Source: Tuctoria greenei
Taxonomy: Eukaryota; Streptophyta; Magnoliopsida; Poales; Poaceae
NCBI GenBank assembly: GCA_036927565.1
Contig: JAYESD010000001.1
Coordinates: 17,484,001 to 17,548,000 of the forward strand
Length of the DNA: 64,000 nucleotides
Direction: 5' to 3'
Positions within the stretch are counted from its first letter, which is position 1. The number at the start of each line of letters is the position of its first letter. Of the stretch, positions 31,383 through 42,565 are shown one piece after another. A program made the position numbers and the translations under genes. The notes below the pieces were generated by a model that was given only the letters and a program-made list of their open reading frames with translations, searched no databases and was not told the DNA's origin.

Positions 31383-33509
31383 TTAGTTTTTGAGTTTAGG
31401 CACCCAAGCCAACTTAGGTCCTTGTATGTGTGATACAAGTGATTTTGGGACCCAAAGTTGCTTGGGGAGCTTCCCCTTCATGCCCTTAATGTCTTTGCCG
31501 ATGAACCTTGCCTTCACCTTGCCACCTACTTTGCTCAAGAGATAGTGGCAATCATTGAAAGTAGATTTGTAGTTAGGAGGCAATTTTGGAGAAGGACGGT
31601 TGGGAAGAGGACACTCCCTCGTGTGATGTCCGGTGACCTCACAATGTTGGCAATAGGAACCAACTTCTTTGATGAAGCTCGTCCTAAGCTCCGGTGAGGG
31701 TACCTTCCCTTTGTTGAGCACTGGGAAGGATCCAAGTCCTCTCTTGTTGAAGCCTTTAGCTTGTTGGTAGAGGATTTCCTTGTGCTTGTCCTCCCCTTTA
31801 GAGAGTCTTGCCACACTAGTGCAGAGACTCTCAATCTCGTCCATCAACTCCTTCTCCCTAAGGCTTGCTTTCAAAGGCAAAGACTTATCCAAAATATTAG
31901 TGGCATGTGAAATAGTTGATACTTTGCCATCAAGGGTTTCCTTTTTCATGTTTTTCATTTTTAGTTCAATTGCTTCATAGGCACGGTTAAGCACTTCATG
32001 TTCCTGAACCAAGTCATTGTGCTTTCCTAAGAGTGCTTGGTTTGCCAAGTCAAGCTCATGATGATCAAGCTTGATTTGATCATTTTCCTCCTCGATTTGC
32101 TTGACATGTAATTTGAGCGTGTCATGCTCTTTAAGTATGGTTACATACTTGTCATGCAAATCGAGCTTCGCACTCTCAAGCTTAGCACAAGCTTGTTCAA
32201 GTGCCTTAACCTTGCTCTTCTCCCTTTTTATGATGACATGGTATTCATTAATCATAGATGCTAATTCATCGGGGGAGAGCTCATCATCATCATCGCTAGA
32301 ATCGTCTCGTACCTTAGTGTTACCTTTCGCCATGAGGCACATAGGAGGTGGACGAAGAGGTGAGTTATCCTTGTTGACAATGGCAAGGCCCGCCAAGTTT
32401 TCTTCATCTTCACTCTCTTCGTCGCTTGACTCTTCATCCGTGATCCACTCATTGGCCTCGCACATGAAGACCTTTTGAGGCCCTCTTCTCTTCTTTGGAA
32501 AGAGCTTGGTCTTCTTGCCTTTGTCAAATTTCTTCTTTCCAAAGGAGCGCTTGGGCTTGACCTCTTCCTCATCTTCATCACTTTCTTCTAGCTTTCGATG
32601 CTTTCCCTTGTGGTTGTCCTTCCTCTTGTCCGGTCTTGGACAATCATATGATATGTGGCCTTGATCACCACAATTATAGAATGTCTTGTTTTCATCTTTT
32701 CTTGGGAGGAAGGCTTTCTTCTTGGGATCAAATGAGTATCCCTTCTTTGCGATCTTGGAGTTTAGACGTGAGAATTTTCTCATCATCAACGCAAGCTCAT
32801 CATCGTCTTCTTCGCTTGTTGCTTTCTCTTCTTCACTTGAGCTAGGCTCAACAACTTTCTTCTTCTTGGGAGTTGTCTTCTTGGTTGAAGCCTTGAGAGC
32901 AATGGTTTTTGACGATGACTCCTCCATCATTCCAAGTACGCTCATCTCATGAGCATGAATTTCTCCAATGAGCTCCGAAACTTCAATGTTGTCAAGTGAT
33001 TCTTTTTGGAGCATTGAATTGATAATGTTGTACTTGGGCTTGGGTAGAAGCATGAGGATCTTGCGGTTGATAAGTCCCTTACCAAGAGAAGCAATGTCAA
33101 GTGTGTTAATCTCCTCAATGAGCACATTTAAACGAGAAAACATTTGGTTAACATTCTCATGAGGAAGCATTTTGAATTCATCATACTTGGATTTAAGCAA
33201 GTGATATTTGAGTTCTTTAACACGAGATGAGCCCTCATGTATTTCAATTAAACATGCCCAAATTTCACAAGCTTTCTCTTTACTAGCAATTCTAGCAAAT
33301 ACGTCTTGACTTATGCATTCATAGATAGCATTTCTAGCCTTAGCATCCCATTTTAGTTGATCACCAACATAATTAAGATCTCTAAACCCCGCATGGGTCG
33401 CTTCCCAAACTTCGGGAGCAATAGCCTCTAGGTAGGCACGCATGCGTGCTTTCCAATAGGCAAAGTTCTTGCCCTCGAAGGTAGGAACCGAACCCCCATT
33501 CTTGGCCAT
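31383..33509 (-). CDS. gag: Sirevirus 1 Gag, 708 aa, intact
   Basis: An open frame from Met 33509. Residues 1-200 carry the Copia gag pattern (FEGKNFAYWKARMRAYL, KAIYE-type helices, VKELKYHLLKSKYDEFKM). A charged linker follows, then a zinc knuckle 277-290 whose first Cys is replaced by Phe (FYNCGDQGHISYDC). A Lys-rich stretch and a long coiled coil (about 430-560) come next. A second, complete CCHC knuckle lies at 620-633 (CQHCEVTGHHTREC). The length is far above ordinary Copia Gag and typical of Sireviruses. It is expected to package RNA in cytoplasmic particles. Confidence 0.9.
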   Translation of the reverse strand: MAKNGGSVPTFEGKNFAYWKARMRAYLEAIAPEVWEATHAGFRDLNYVGDQLKWDAKARNAIYECISQDVFARIASKEKACEIWACLIEIHEGSSRVKELKYHLLKSKYDEFKMLPHENVNQMFSRLNVLIEEINTLDIASLGKGLINRKILMLLPKPKYNIINSMLQKESLDNIEVSELIGEIHAHEMSVLGMMEESSSKTIALKASTKKTTPKKKKVVEPSSSEEEKATSEEDDDELALMMRKFSRLNSKIAKKGYSFDPKKKAFLPRKDENKTFYNCGDQGHISYDCPRPDKRKDNHKGKHRKLEESDEDEEEVKPKRSFGKKKFDKGKKTKLFPKKRRGPQKVFMCEANEWITDEESSDEESEDEENLAGLAIVNKDNSPLRPPPMCLMAKGNTKVRDDSSDDDDELSPDELASMINEYHVIIKREKSKVKALEQACAKLESAKLDLHDKYVTILKEHDTLKLHVKQIEEENDQIKLDHHELDLANQALLGKHNDLVQEHEVLNRAYEAIELKMKNMKKETLDGKVSTISHATNILDKSLPLKASLREKELMDEIESLCTSVARLSKGEDKHKEILYQQAKGFNKRGLGSFPVLNKGKVPSPELRTSFIKEVGSYCQHCEVTGHHTRECPLPNRPSPKLPPNYKSTFNDCHYLLSKVGGKVKARFIGKDIKGMKGKLPKQLWVPKSLVSHIQGPKLAWVPKLKN

Positions 33510-33555
33510 TTGAGCTCTCTAGCGGTGAAGCTAGAATGATCCAATGAGTGACAAG

Positions 33556-33567
33556 GCTCTGATACCA
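33556..33567 (-). other. Primer-binding site, Sirevirus 1
   Basis: On minus tggtatcagagc follows the 5' LTR by two bases and is complementary to the 3' end of initiator methionine tRNA, the standard Copia primer. Confidence 0.9.
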
Positions 33568-33569
33568 AT

Positions 33570-34941
33570 TGTAAGGATTGAAACGCCCAAGAGGGGGGTG
33601 AATTGGGCTTTCTTTCAAATTTTAAGGCAATTAAAAACTAACAACTTAAAGCCCAATTCCCTATGCGATTAAACTATGCAATCAATGTAAATTAGAGTTG
33701 CGGAATGAAGATTGCATAAATCTAAAAGGGAGAGGGATGCAAACGCTCAAGGGACACGGAGTTTATCCCGTGGTTCGGTAACATCACAAGGATCTTCCTA
33801 CATCCACGTTGTGGCACCCACCGAAGGGTTTTGCCACTCCCAAGTCACCGAGACAAGGGGGTCTTCACTATTCTTATCCGTTCGCCAACCTTGGCAAGGT
33901 GGAGCTCAAGCCTTGTACACTTTGAATCCTCCGGGCTTCCACAATCCTCTTGGCAAGCTCCGGAAGTCACACACACCAAGGGACACTACCTTATGGCTCT
34001 CACTACACTAGAGACTCCAATCACCAAGAATGGAGGCACACAAGCACTATCTCTAGCTAGTTCTAGCCTATCTCTTGGTGCACAAATGATGAACAAATGA
34101 TGTGAAAGTGGTAGCTCTATGTCTTGAATGCTCTAGGATGTGTAGAGTATATCTGGGCATCAAGTCTTATCGATTTGACAGGTTGAAGGGGTATAAATAG
34201 CCAGCTTCCACGATATAGCCGTTGTAAAAGTAGGCTGACATCATTTCTCTACGAACACCGGATGATCCGATGTCTCCCCTTCAGTTATCATCGGTCAAAG
34301 CCAAATTAGTTGATGTCACTGTGTCAGATATGACCGTTGTTAGACCGATGTTAACCTGTCTTCTCATCGGATGATCCGGTGGCTCTTCCCTCCAGAATTT
34401 CCTTGATCTTGAAGCTTACTGGAGTGATCGACCGATGTATGTAAGTTTGTACATCGGATACTCCGGTGCTTCACTTGGTCCAATGGTAATGCAATCTGTG
34501 CTGATGGACCGATGTCACTGAGCCACTCACATCGGATGATCCGGTGAGTGCATTTGTCTGAGGTCTTCTTCTTCTGTTGAACCAACTCGACCGATGTAGT
34601 CAACTCAACAAACATCGAATGATCCGGTGTGTTCAATTTGTTGACTTCGAGTTGTTTTGAGTTGTTCTTTTGGAATTTGAACTTGTGACCTCTTTGACAC
34701 TTGTTTGAAATGTTGTTTTGATAGTCTTCATGCATTGAATAATGTCAAGTTAGAGCTTTCACATCTTGTCTTCATATGATTTGATTTGATCTCATTAGTT
34801 GATTTTATATGGGTCTCCAATGTAATTTTGATTTCATTTGATTGAGTGTTGTTGGGAACTTGCATTCACAAATTCATTAGTAATATCGAATGGTTGTCAT
34901 TAATCACCAGAACCGTACCTCATGGGGCCTAGATGCTTTAA
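33570..34941 (-). repeat. Sirevirus 1 right (5') LTR
   Basis: 1,372 bp, the partner of 22801-24174, differing by scattered substitutions and a shorter G run near its start. It has the same set of near-palindromes; one reads catcgaatgatccgg and one atactccgg, so some are decaying. It ends TTTAA before the gtggc duplication. Confidence 0.9.
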
Positions 34942-34946
34942 GTGGC

Positions 34947-35619
34947 ATCGTTGCAACACCGTTATTTTTGTTGGAATACGTTAAATCATCGCAATACGTT
35001 AAACCATTGCAATACCATACTGTTTGCCACGAACGTGGAGGTGTCGCAATACCATACGTTTTGCCACGAATGTGGCATCGTTGCAACACCGTTATTTTCA
35101 TTGCAATACGTTAAATCGTCGCAATACATTAAACCGTTGCAATACCATACTGTTTGCCACGAACGTGGAGGCGTCGCAATACCATACTTTTTGCCATGAA
35201 TGTGGCATCGTTGCAACACCGTTATTTTCGTTGCAATACGTTAAATAGTCGCAATACGTTAAACCGTTGCAATACCATACTATTTGCCACGAACATGGAG
35301 TCGTTGCAATACCATACTTTTTGCCACGAATGTGGCATCGTTCCAACACCATTATTTTCGTTGCAAAACGTTAAATCGTCGCAATATGTTAAACCGTTGC
35401 AATACCATACTATTTGCCACCAACGTGGAGCCATCGCAATACCATACTATTTGCCACGGATGTCAAGTCGTTGCAATAACCTATTGCCACGGCTGTTATC
35501 GCCACGAGTCGAAAAAACTATCGCAACGTTCTATTTCATTGCGACAACAACCTATCGCGACGAATTTCGACCTATTGCAACGATTTTTTTCGTTGCCATA
35601 AACTGGAATCCTGGTAGTG
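34947..35619. repeat. CACTA 2 subterminal array, right part, and terminus
   Basis: 130-bp units (gaatgtggcatcgttgcaac...) recur at 34938/35068/35198/35328. More degenerate cgcaacg / ctattgccacg words follow. The end aactggaatcctggtagtg is the complement of a CACTACCAG terminus and closes at 35619. Long ORFs through the array (for example 35154-35642) arise only from the repeat period. Confidence 0.85.
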
Positions 35620-35620
35620 A

Positions 35621-38568
35621 AACTCTCCCCTCAAGTACTTGAGGTCCTTCCCTTCTTGCAAGTGGGACGACTGGAAGAAAGACTAGGTGGTCATCACTGT
35701 CGAGGGACATGAGAGGCTGGAGCTGCCTAAGGGCCTTCCTCACATTGACACCGACACTTGGAGTGACGTGCCGGAGTTGTCGAGGGAGTACAGGCCCATC
35801 CTGGACAGAATCTAGGAATGTGTCGAAGGTGGGGTGACCCCGCAGATGGTCTTCGGCAACTTCTTTACGAACAGGTGGGCCCCACTGAGGGCTAGGAGCC
35901 AGCCTGCCTGGGCCTTCAACAGTGAGATGGACACCAACCGCATTGAGGTCAGCTTGGACCCCAACTTAACCGGTGAATCCCTGAAGACCCATCTCAAGAA
36001 TTTCCAGCCTAGGAACATCAGCCCTGGCGACGTGTCTCCACTGACGGCCTTCCTACCTCTGAATATGATACCAGAGGAGTGCAGAGAGCTCTGGAGGAAG
36101 ATGCCGCTGTTGGACGACATGGGCCTGGTGGAGAGGCGATCAACCTTCGGGGTGGCAATCCCCGAAGCTTCTGAAGGCGGCTCCGCTCCCGCCCCAAAGC
36201 CAAGAACCGAAGTCGTAGGCAAGGGTAAGGAGTTGGCCGAGCCCTCGAGCCGCAAGAGGAAGTTGAAGAATGCAGACGGGAGGTTCATCAGACCTGCTCC
36301 TTCCACAAAGGCTCCTTCTCCCTGGCGGAGGAGGTCTTCGGTGGCGGCGACCACACCAGCATCAGCATCTCCCCGGAGTGCTAGCTCCAGCCATGTGGCT
36401 CTGGTACCAGGGCTTGTTGAGGGCTCTGGTTCCTGGGGTCCTTCTCAGCCGAGGGGGGCCTCAACCAAGATGATACCGACGGCAGCAGCAAGCTCTGGAG
36501 AACCTTCCGAAGCTACCAGGCCAGTGGCGATAGGGTCCGACCCCGAGCGTCTGGGTAAGAGGTTCCGCGCTAGCTGGAGCGGAAGCCTTCCAAGGTAAGT
36601 TTGATTTTTTACCTCAGTTGATTGTTTTTCGTTGTAAATGTGTTTTGAGTTTCTTCGTCCTTCATCCACAGAGTGCCCAAGAAAGGGGCTGAAGTTTTGG
36701 TTCCTGTAGCAGCAGCTGAGGCTGTGCAGGCAGATGCTCCGGCTCCAATCCTAGTGTCGCCCCAAGAGGTGGCTGAAGTCAGGACAGCTCTGGCGCCAGC
36801 TGTCGTGGTCCTTGACCTCGAGTCGTCCCCTGAAGCTCCCGTGATAGCGTTGAACCACGGGAATGAAGATGTTCCAGCGGCACGAGCCCAGGAGGTTGAA
36901 GCTCCGGGTTTGGATGCTGAGATGTCGGACGTTCCGGCCTCAGAGCCGGAGGTAGCTGCAGTCCCGGCCCTAGAGCTGGATGTGGTTGAAGCCCCAGCAG
37001 TGGAGCCGGTGGTTGATGAAGCCCTGGCGATAGAGACGGGCGTTGATGAAGTCACAGCGGTAGAGCCGATCGTTGAAGAAGTTCTGGCACCTGAGCCGGT
37101 TGCTGCAGAGGTGCCAGCGCTCGAGCCCATGATGGTCGAAGCGTCAGCGCTTGAGCCAGCAATGGAGGAGGCACTAGCATCGGAGCCAGAAGTAGCTTCA
37201 GCTCTGACCGAACCTTCAATGCCTGCCCGGGAGGTAGTGGTCCTGGAGGTGTCCACACCTGAGCTAGGGTGCCAAGATGAAGTTGTCGCCCCCCAGCCTG
37301 AGGGACCAGTTGTTGATGAGCTGGCAGCGTCACCTTTGGAACCAACTTCGGAGGTCAAAACTTCTGTTGCAGGACCTTCCTCGGCGGCGGTCGAGGCTAT
37401 CCCAGAGGGCGGCCTTAGTGCCGTGGAATCTCAGGGGACCTCTCTTGTATAGTGGGACCCGATTTTTGTCACGGAGAACCCGGTGGAGCCAGCGGAGAAG
37501 ACCCCGACAGGTCTGGAGCCGATCCCTCTGTCGTTTTCTATCGACAACGCCTGCTCTAGCCTTCGTCAAGTGTAGCTGGCCTTCTTCCACGACAGCAAGG
37601 CCCTCGAGGATGAGCGCCAAACCCTTAGGAGGTGGCGCAACCAACTCCAGTTCGAGACCAATCTGGCGCAAACCAGGCTGGCTGACGAAAGGGAATGGGT
37701 GAAGAAGGAGAAGGCCCGGATGGAAAACTGGGGCCAGCTGCTGGATGAGAGGGAAAGCATGACGCGATCCCTTGACAACCAGTCCCGGGCCATCTACGAA
37801 CAGGCCGTAGCTGCTAATAATGCATTGAGTGATCGCCAAGAGAGGCTCGACGCCATCCATGACAGCCTCGTCAAGCGCTAGGAGGCCCTTGAGGAGCGGG
37901 AGAAAAAGCTCGAAGATGAAGAGCAAAAACTCCTGGAGCTGCGGGATGACCTCGTGAAGAGGGAGGAGCAGCTCACTCAGAGGCTGACTCTGGGTGACAA
38001 GAGTCTCGTGGAGCGCACCAAGAAGTTGGATGAGTGCTGCGAGAAAGAGGAGAAGAAGGTCTGGCAGCGAGTACAGGACCTCCACAAGAGGGAGGATGAA
38101 ATTGCTACCAGGGAGAAGAAGGTGCGGGGTCGGGAGAAGGACCTGGTCAACTGCCGAAACAAGATCCACCTTCGGGAGGAGGAGCTAAATAAACTCAAAA
38201 GGCAGGTTGCTAAAAAGATTCAGCATAACAATAAAGAGGTTGAGCGCCTAGCCCGTGAGAATTTGGAGCTTGCGGCGACCAGAAGATCCTTGGAGGAGAT
38301 GTGAGGCTCGAGGGCTGCGTAGTCCTAACAAGTTCGGGACTTCTTGGGCAAAGCCAACGAGAACTGACGCCAATGAGTTTTAGCCCCGTGCGTCCAGATG
38401 TCCCAGGGCCGGAGCTGGACCAGGCGTTGCAGGCATTGAGTTTGACAGGCAACAAGTTCACCAAGATGGACGATGTCATCGCGGACCAGCTGGAAACCGA
38501 GGGACAATCCTTGGCGAAGAACGTCGCAGAATACGTGCTGATGTGCTACACAAGTCGGGACCCTTAGT
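35621..38568 (+). pseudogene. Retand antisense gene (Transposase_28-like), broken
   Basis: A plus-strand gene opposite to gag-pol. It starts inside the protein because CACTA 2 cut it. Exon 1 35621-36594 (WDDWKKDWVVI, ELSREYRPILD, stop TAG 35813-35815, then FGNFFTNRWAPLRAR) ends at donor aag|gtaagt. The intron is 36595-36671. Exon 2 begins VPKKGAEVLV. A Val/Glu/Pro/Ala region (about 36900-37210) of imperfect 12-14-residue repeats (VPALEP-VVEA type) follows. Then come stops at 37450 and about 37575, a long coiled coil (ALEEREKKLEDEEQKLLELR and similar, 37580-38300) and a frame change near 38300 leading to PGPELDQALQALSLTGNKF. The first part resembles the putative gypsy-type transposon protein family PF04195; the function of such antisense genes is unknown. 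Confidence 0.7.
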
Positions 38569-39974
38569 TCCCACTAGACCCGGTGCTTGAAGGCCCCATC
38601 GACAGAGAGGGAGAAGCCGCCCAAGCCAGCGTGTCGGAGGTTGCCCAGAAGGTCGCCTCGTTCTTCCATAGGGTCTACGACTATCTCTTTGTAGCTCCCG
38701 CTTGTATCCTCTCTTCTTTTTCTCCGATTTTGTAATCTCTTGTCTCCAGATGAATGAAATCCAAGTTTTTATGAATTTCATTTTTTGTCTTCAACATCTT
38801 TGTCTCACTTGGCCCCTTGGTAGATGTACACAATTTTATTGTGAACATGTACCAAGAGGATGTAATAGTTGTTGAAGACTTGCATGCTTCGAACTTGTAA
38901 AGCATAGGTCCAAAGTCTTCGATAGTAGAGGCCCCCTGAGGTTGTCGGAGCTTAGTAGCTCTGGCATTGACTATCGTTGGAGCTTAGTAGCTCTGGCAGC
39001 AGTCTCCATCAACACGTAGAGCGTTGATAGCAAGATCTCTCGGGTGTCGGAGCTTGGTAGCTCGGGTAGTGACCTCTGTCAACACCCAGTGTGTCGACAA
39101 CAGAAACCACTGTGGAGTCTTCCCACCATCTTTTCTTCACGTTTACGGCTGGCCCCCTGGCTTTACCGGAGCTTAGTAGCTCCAGCGACACTCGCTATCA
39201 ATGTTTGGAACATCGACAACAAGCCACCTTAGGGGATGTCAGAGCTTTGGTAGCTCCGGTCATTCACCATCATCATGGGATCTTTATTTTTCCTGCACAC
39301 TGAAGTCAAGGAAAACAGTAAAATCCATTTCCTATCTATAACTCAATTGCAACTTACTATTCTTGAGAAAGTTTTAGGTCGAACACAATTCTAAATACAA
39401 TCAAGTGCACTGGCCTGTTTCCTCTAGGTCTGATCGTTTCTGGACTCGCCTTACTTTGGTCTGCCGGGGTGTAGGTAGAGTGGCGTACTTAGGGTGCATG
39501 ACGAAGCTAAGTCGATAGCACACTCCGGACCTAGATTGGCTTGGCGGCATTCAGACGAGTAGACCATTAACAATGTTTAGACCCGGAAGAATTGACAATG
39601 AAACTTGAATTATACTTGAATTGGTCGAGCTAAAGTTTCCTAAGAATTGCACAACTTTGTTATAGGCAAGAAAGAGAAAAATAAAAAATATTGAGCCTGT
39701 ACAAAATAAATGCACATGGAGTCTGTTTTCACACAATGATATCTTTCATTATAGGTCCAGGGTACAGGGGAAACAAGTACACTCTTAGGGTATGGGACCA
39801 GGCTAAGTGTGTTTCATTTCTCGTTTGACCCAAGGTAGCTAGCCACACTTTTAGTTCTAAGACTGTGACAAGTGTTGCCTGAACTTTGCGGACCTTCCGG
39901 GGAAGGTCCGACTGTTCTCCCGGAGGAGACACCTGACTCTGAACAATGACTCTATAACATACATCACCGTGATA
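38569..39974. repeat. Retand 3' untranslated region with ~115-bp repeats
   Basis: From 38938 to about 39270 there are three to four diverged repeats of gtcggagcttagtagctc followed by a tcaacac / gtcgacaaca phrase. The rest (38569-38937, 39271-39974) shows no gene. Antisense-gene transcripts probably end near 38760 (aatgaaatccaag). Confidence 0.55.
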
Positions 39975-42485
39975 TTAAGCATAGAACTTACGGAGGTGCT
40001 CAATGTTCCAAGGGTTAGGGAGAGGTGTCCCATCCTCGGTTGCCAAGCAAACGCATCCGGAACGGGATACTTTGATCACTTGGAAAGGTCCTTCCCAGCT
40101 GGGGGAAAGTTTGTTTAACCCTTCTCTGGATTGTATTCTCCGTAGCACCAGATCGCCTTCCTCGAGCTGTCGGCTGTGAACATGCTGTTGGTAATAGCGC
40201 TGAAGAGCTTGGCGGTCTCGGGCATTCCGAACAGCTGCTCGGCACCTTCCCTCTTCAAGTAGGTCAAGGTCTTCACGCCGGAGCTGGTCCTATGTGGCAT
40301 CATCGAAGGTCCGGACCTGGAGCGACCCCATGGTGATTTTCGGAGGAAGGACTGCTTCAGCTCCGTACACCAGGAAGAAGGGTGTCTCTCCAGTTGACCG
40401 GTTTGGAGATGTCCTATTGGCCCATAGAGTGGGCGGAAGCTCTTCGATCCAGTTGGCTCCATGTTTTTTCAGGCGCTCATATGTGTGCGTCTTGAGTCCT
40501 TTTAGGATTTCTGCATTTGCTCTCTCGACTTGGCCATTGCTTGCTGGGTGAGCTACGAAAGCGTAGCTGACTTGGATGCCGAGGTCTTCGCAATATCCTT
40601 GGAATGCAGAGCTTGTGAACTGGGTCCAATTATCAGTTATGATCTTGTTTGGGACTCCAAATCTGCATATGATGGACTTTAAGAAGTTGATAGTTGATTG
40701 CTTGTTTATTGTCACAACTGGAGTTGCTTCCGGCCATTTTGTGAATTTGTCAATGGCGACGTACATGAAGTTGTAACCTCCGACGGCTTTTGGGAAAGGT
40801 CCCAAGATATCCATCCCCCACATAGCGAAAGGCCATGTAGGAGGTATCATTTGTAGAGGCTGAGCTGGTGTGTGAATTTTCTTTGCATGGAATTGGCATG
40901 CTTCGCATTTCTTCACTAGCTCAGTTGCATCCTGGAGCGCTGTAGGCCAGTAGAAGCCATGCCGGAAGGCTTTACCGACCATCGTGCAGTAAGGCGCGTG
41001 GTTCCCACACTCGCCTCCATGGATTTCTGCGAGGAGCTCGCAACCTTCTTTCCTTGTAATGCACCGCATTAGGACGCTGTTGGCACCATGCCGGTAGAGA
41101 TCCCCTTCTACCAGTGTGTATCTTTTAGCCAATCTGACTATCCGGTCAGCGGATACATTATCTTCAGGAAGAAAATTGTCTTTCAAGTATCCCCGGATCT
41201 CCGAGATCCATGCATCGGAGCTAGCTTGAGGATTTGAGTCTTGCGTGCTGGTTTGCTCGGAGCTTCCTGCAGCACCTACGACCCTTGATGGACTCCATGA
41301 TAACATGGCCATCGGGACCGCCAGCTTCAAGGTGCTGGTCTCGCCCCCTTCGCTTAGTTCGGCAGGCTGAGCTGTAGGTTTAGACAACCTCCAGACGAAG
41401 GTTCCGTCGGGAGCCGGAGCCCCTGTTGGAGCTTTCGTTGAGAGTTCGTCGGCTTCAGCGTTGTTGAGACGCTGGACATGGTAAAGATCCAGGACGTCAA
41501 AGTCCTTCTGAAGCTTCTGGACTTCAAGTAGGTATGCAGCTAGTTGAGGGTTGTTGCAGCAACATTCACCTTTAACTTGTTTTACAACAAGCTGTGAATC
41601 ACCCTTTACTAACAGCTGCTTGACACCGTACGATAGTGCCACCTTGAGTCCATAAATTAGTGCTTCATACTCCGCCATGTTGTTGGTCGCCTTGAAGTCA
41701 AGGTGCACCATGTATTTAACCTTCTCCCCGGTCGGAGCGAGGAGAAGGATTCCAGCTCTGGCCCCCTACTTCTGCACGGAGCTGTCGAAGTAGAGATTCT
41801 AGTGAGGCACAGTGAAGATCGGAACCTTGGGTTCCGACTTCTGCTCACTCGGGACCCCAGGATTTGATGGAGAGGGGGTCCATTCTGCCATGAAGTTCGC
41901 CAATGCTTGACTCTTGATCGCTTGTCTTGGAACGAATTCAAGGTCGAACTAAGCTAATTCCACTGCCCACTTTGCAATGTTCCTAGTGGAATAAGGGTTA
42001 TGCAAGATTGCACGTAGTGGATAAGAGGTAACCACTAAAATCTTGTGAGCTTGGAAGTAGTGTAGGAGCTTCCTAGAGGCAATAAGAACTACGTAGAACA
42101 GCTTATGCACCTCCAGGTACTGAGTACCGGCGTCATGGAGTACTTCGCTGATGAAGTACACCGAGCGATGGACCGTCCAGACCCTCCCAAAGGGGCCTGG
42201 AGCTTCCTCCTCATCTACCCGGACCCTCCTGGTGGGGTCCGGACCTTGTTCGGGAACCTCCGGGTTCCGGTTGGAAACCTAGACATTCTCGGAGGGGTCC
42301 GGATCTTGTTGCTCAGTAGCAGTGACTCCTTCATTTGAATGAGATGGATCCCCCGGCGTCTCGCCTTGAGGATCCAGGTCTGGGAGCTGGGACCCATACT
42401 CGACTTCAGGTAGCTCCGGACCCTCCTGAAGGGGTCTGGATTCCAGAACTATAGATGGTTCTGGTCTTTCCGCATCCTGGACCAT
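39975..42485 (-). pseudogene. pol: Retand RNase H and integrase region
   Basis: One minus frame with several stops (near 42277, 41947, about 41813, 41770 and 40290). RNase H: LYFDSS near 41810, then NNMAEYEALIYGLKVAL and NNAEADELS. Integrase: zinc-binding part with HAPYCTMVGKAFRHGFYWP and CEACQFHAKK, core WGMDILGPF, ITDNWTQF (Trp in place of the usual Gly after TDN) and NGQVERAN. A C-terminal part (GDLVLRRIQ, LSPSWEGPFQV) ends at TAA 39975. The longest uninterrupted piece is 41711-40290. RNase H plus integrase order and motifs fit Tat-lineage Gypsy. The broken frame and the altered core make it inactive. Confidence 0.8.
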
Positions 42486-42565
42486 GCCGAAATGTACAGC
42501 AGGAGTGGCTAACCAGGGTTCGGAGCTACCAAGGTCGGTAGGGTGGTGAGGAGCTGCTTCAGCTC

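Larger units (their letters stand above)
22801..34941 (-). mobile_element. Sirevirus 1 (Ty1/Copia), full length
   Basis: A complete 12,141-bp element with LTRs 22801-24174 and 33570-34941, target duplication gtggc (22796-22800 and 34942-34946), a primer-binding site beside the right LTR and a polypurine tract beside the left LTR. Genes run right to left: gag, pol (protease, integrase, RT, RNase H), then a third ORF. The Copia order (integrase before RT), the very long gag, the extra ORF and palindromic CGG-ATGATCCG-type words in the LTR fit the plant Sirevirus lineage. By eye the two LTRs differ at roughly 25-30 positions, about 2 percent, so insertion is recent. The right LTR has TTTAA where the left has the canonical TTTCA end. 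Confidence 0.9.
18314..35619 (+). mobile_element. CACTA transposon 2, interrupted by Sirevirus 1
   Basis: Components are the PttA gene (18314-21757), a right subterminal array (21776-22800 resuming at 34947-35604) and a right terminus whose complement reads CACTACCAGGATTCC (ends 35619). The 130-bp units of the array are exactly interrupted by the 12.1-kb Copia. The left terminus is not identified; it lies left of 18314 or outside the window. The right flank begins aaa, but the matching 3-bp duplication cannot be checked. The element lies inside the antisense gene of a Retand-type Gypsy. Confidence 0.7.

Noticed and set aside
35154..35642. 162-codon plus ORF and mirrored ORFs in the CACTA 2 array
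   Set aside because: The repetitive protein follows the 130-bp DNA period (no stops in one phase) and is not a gene.
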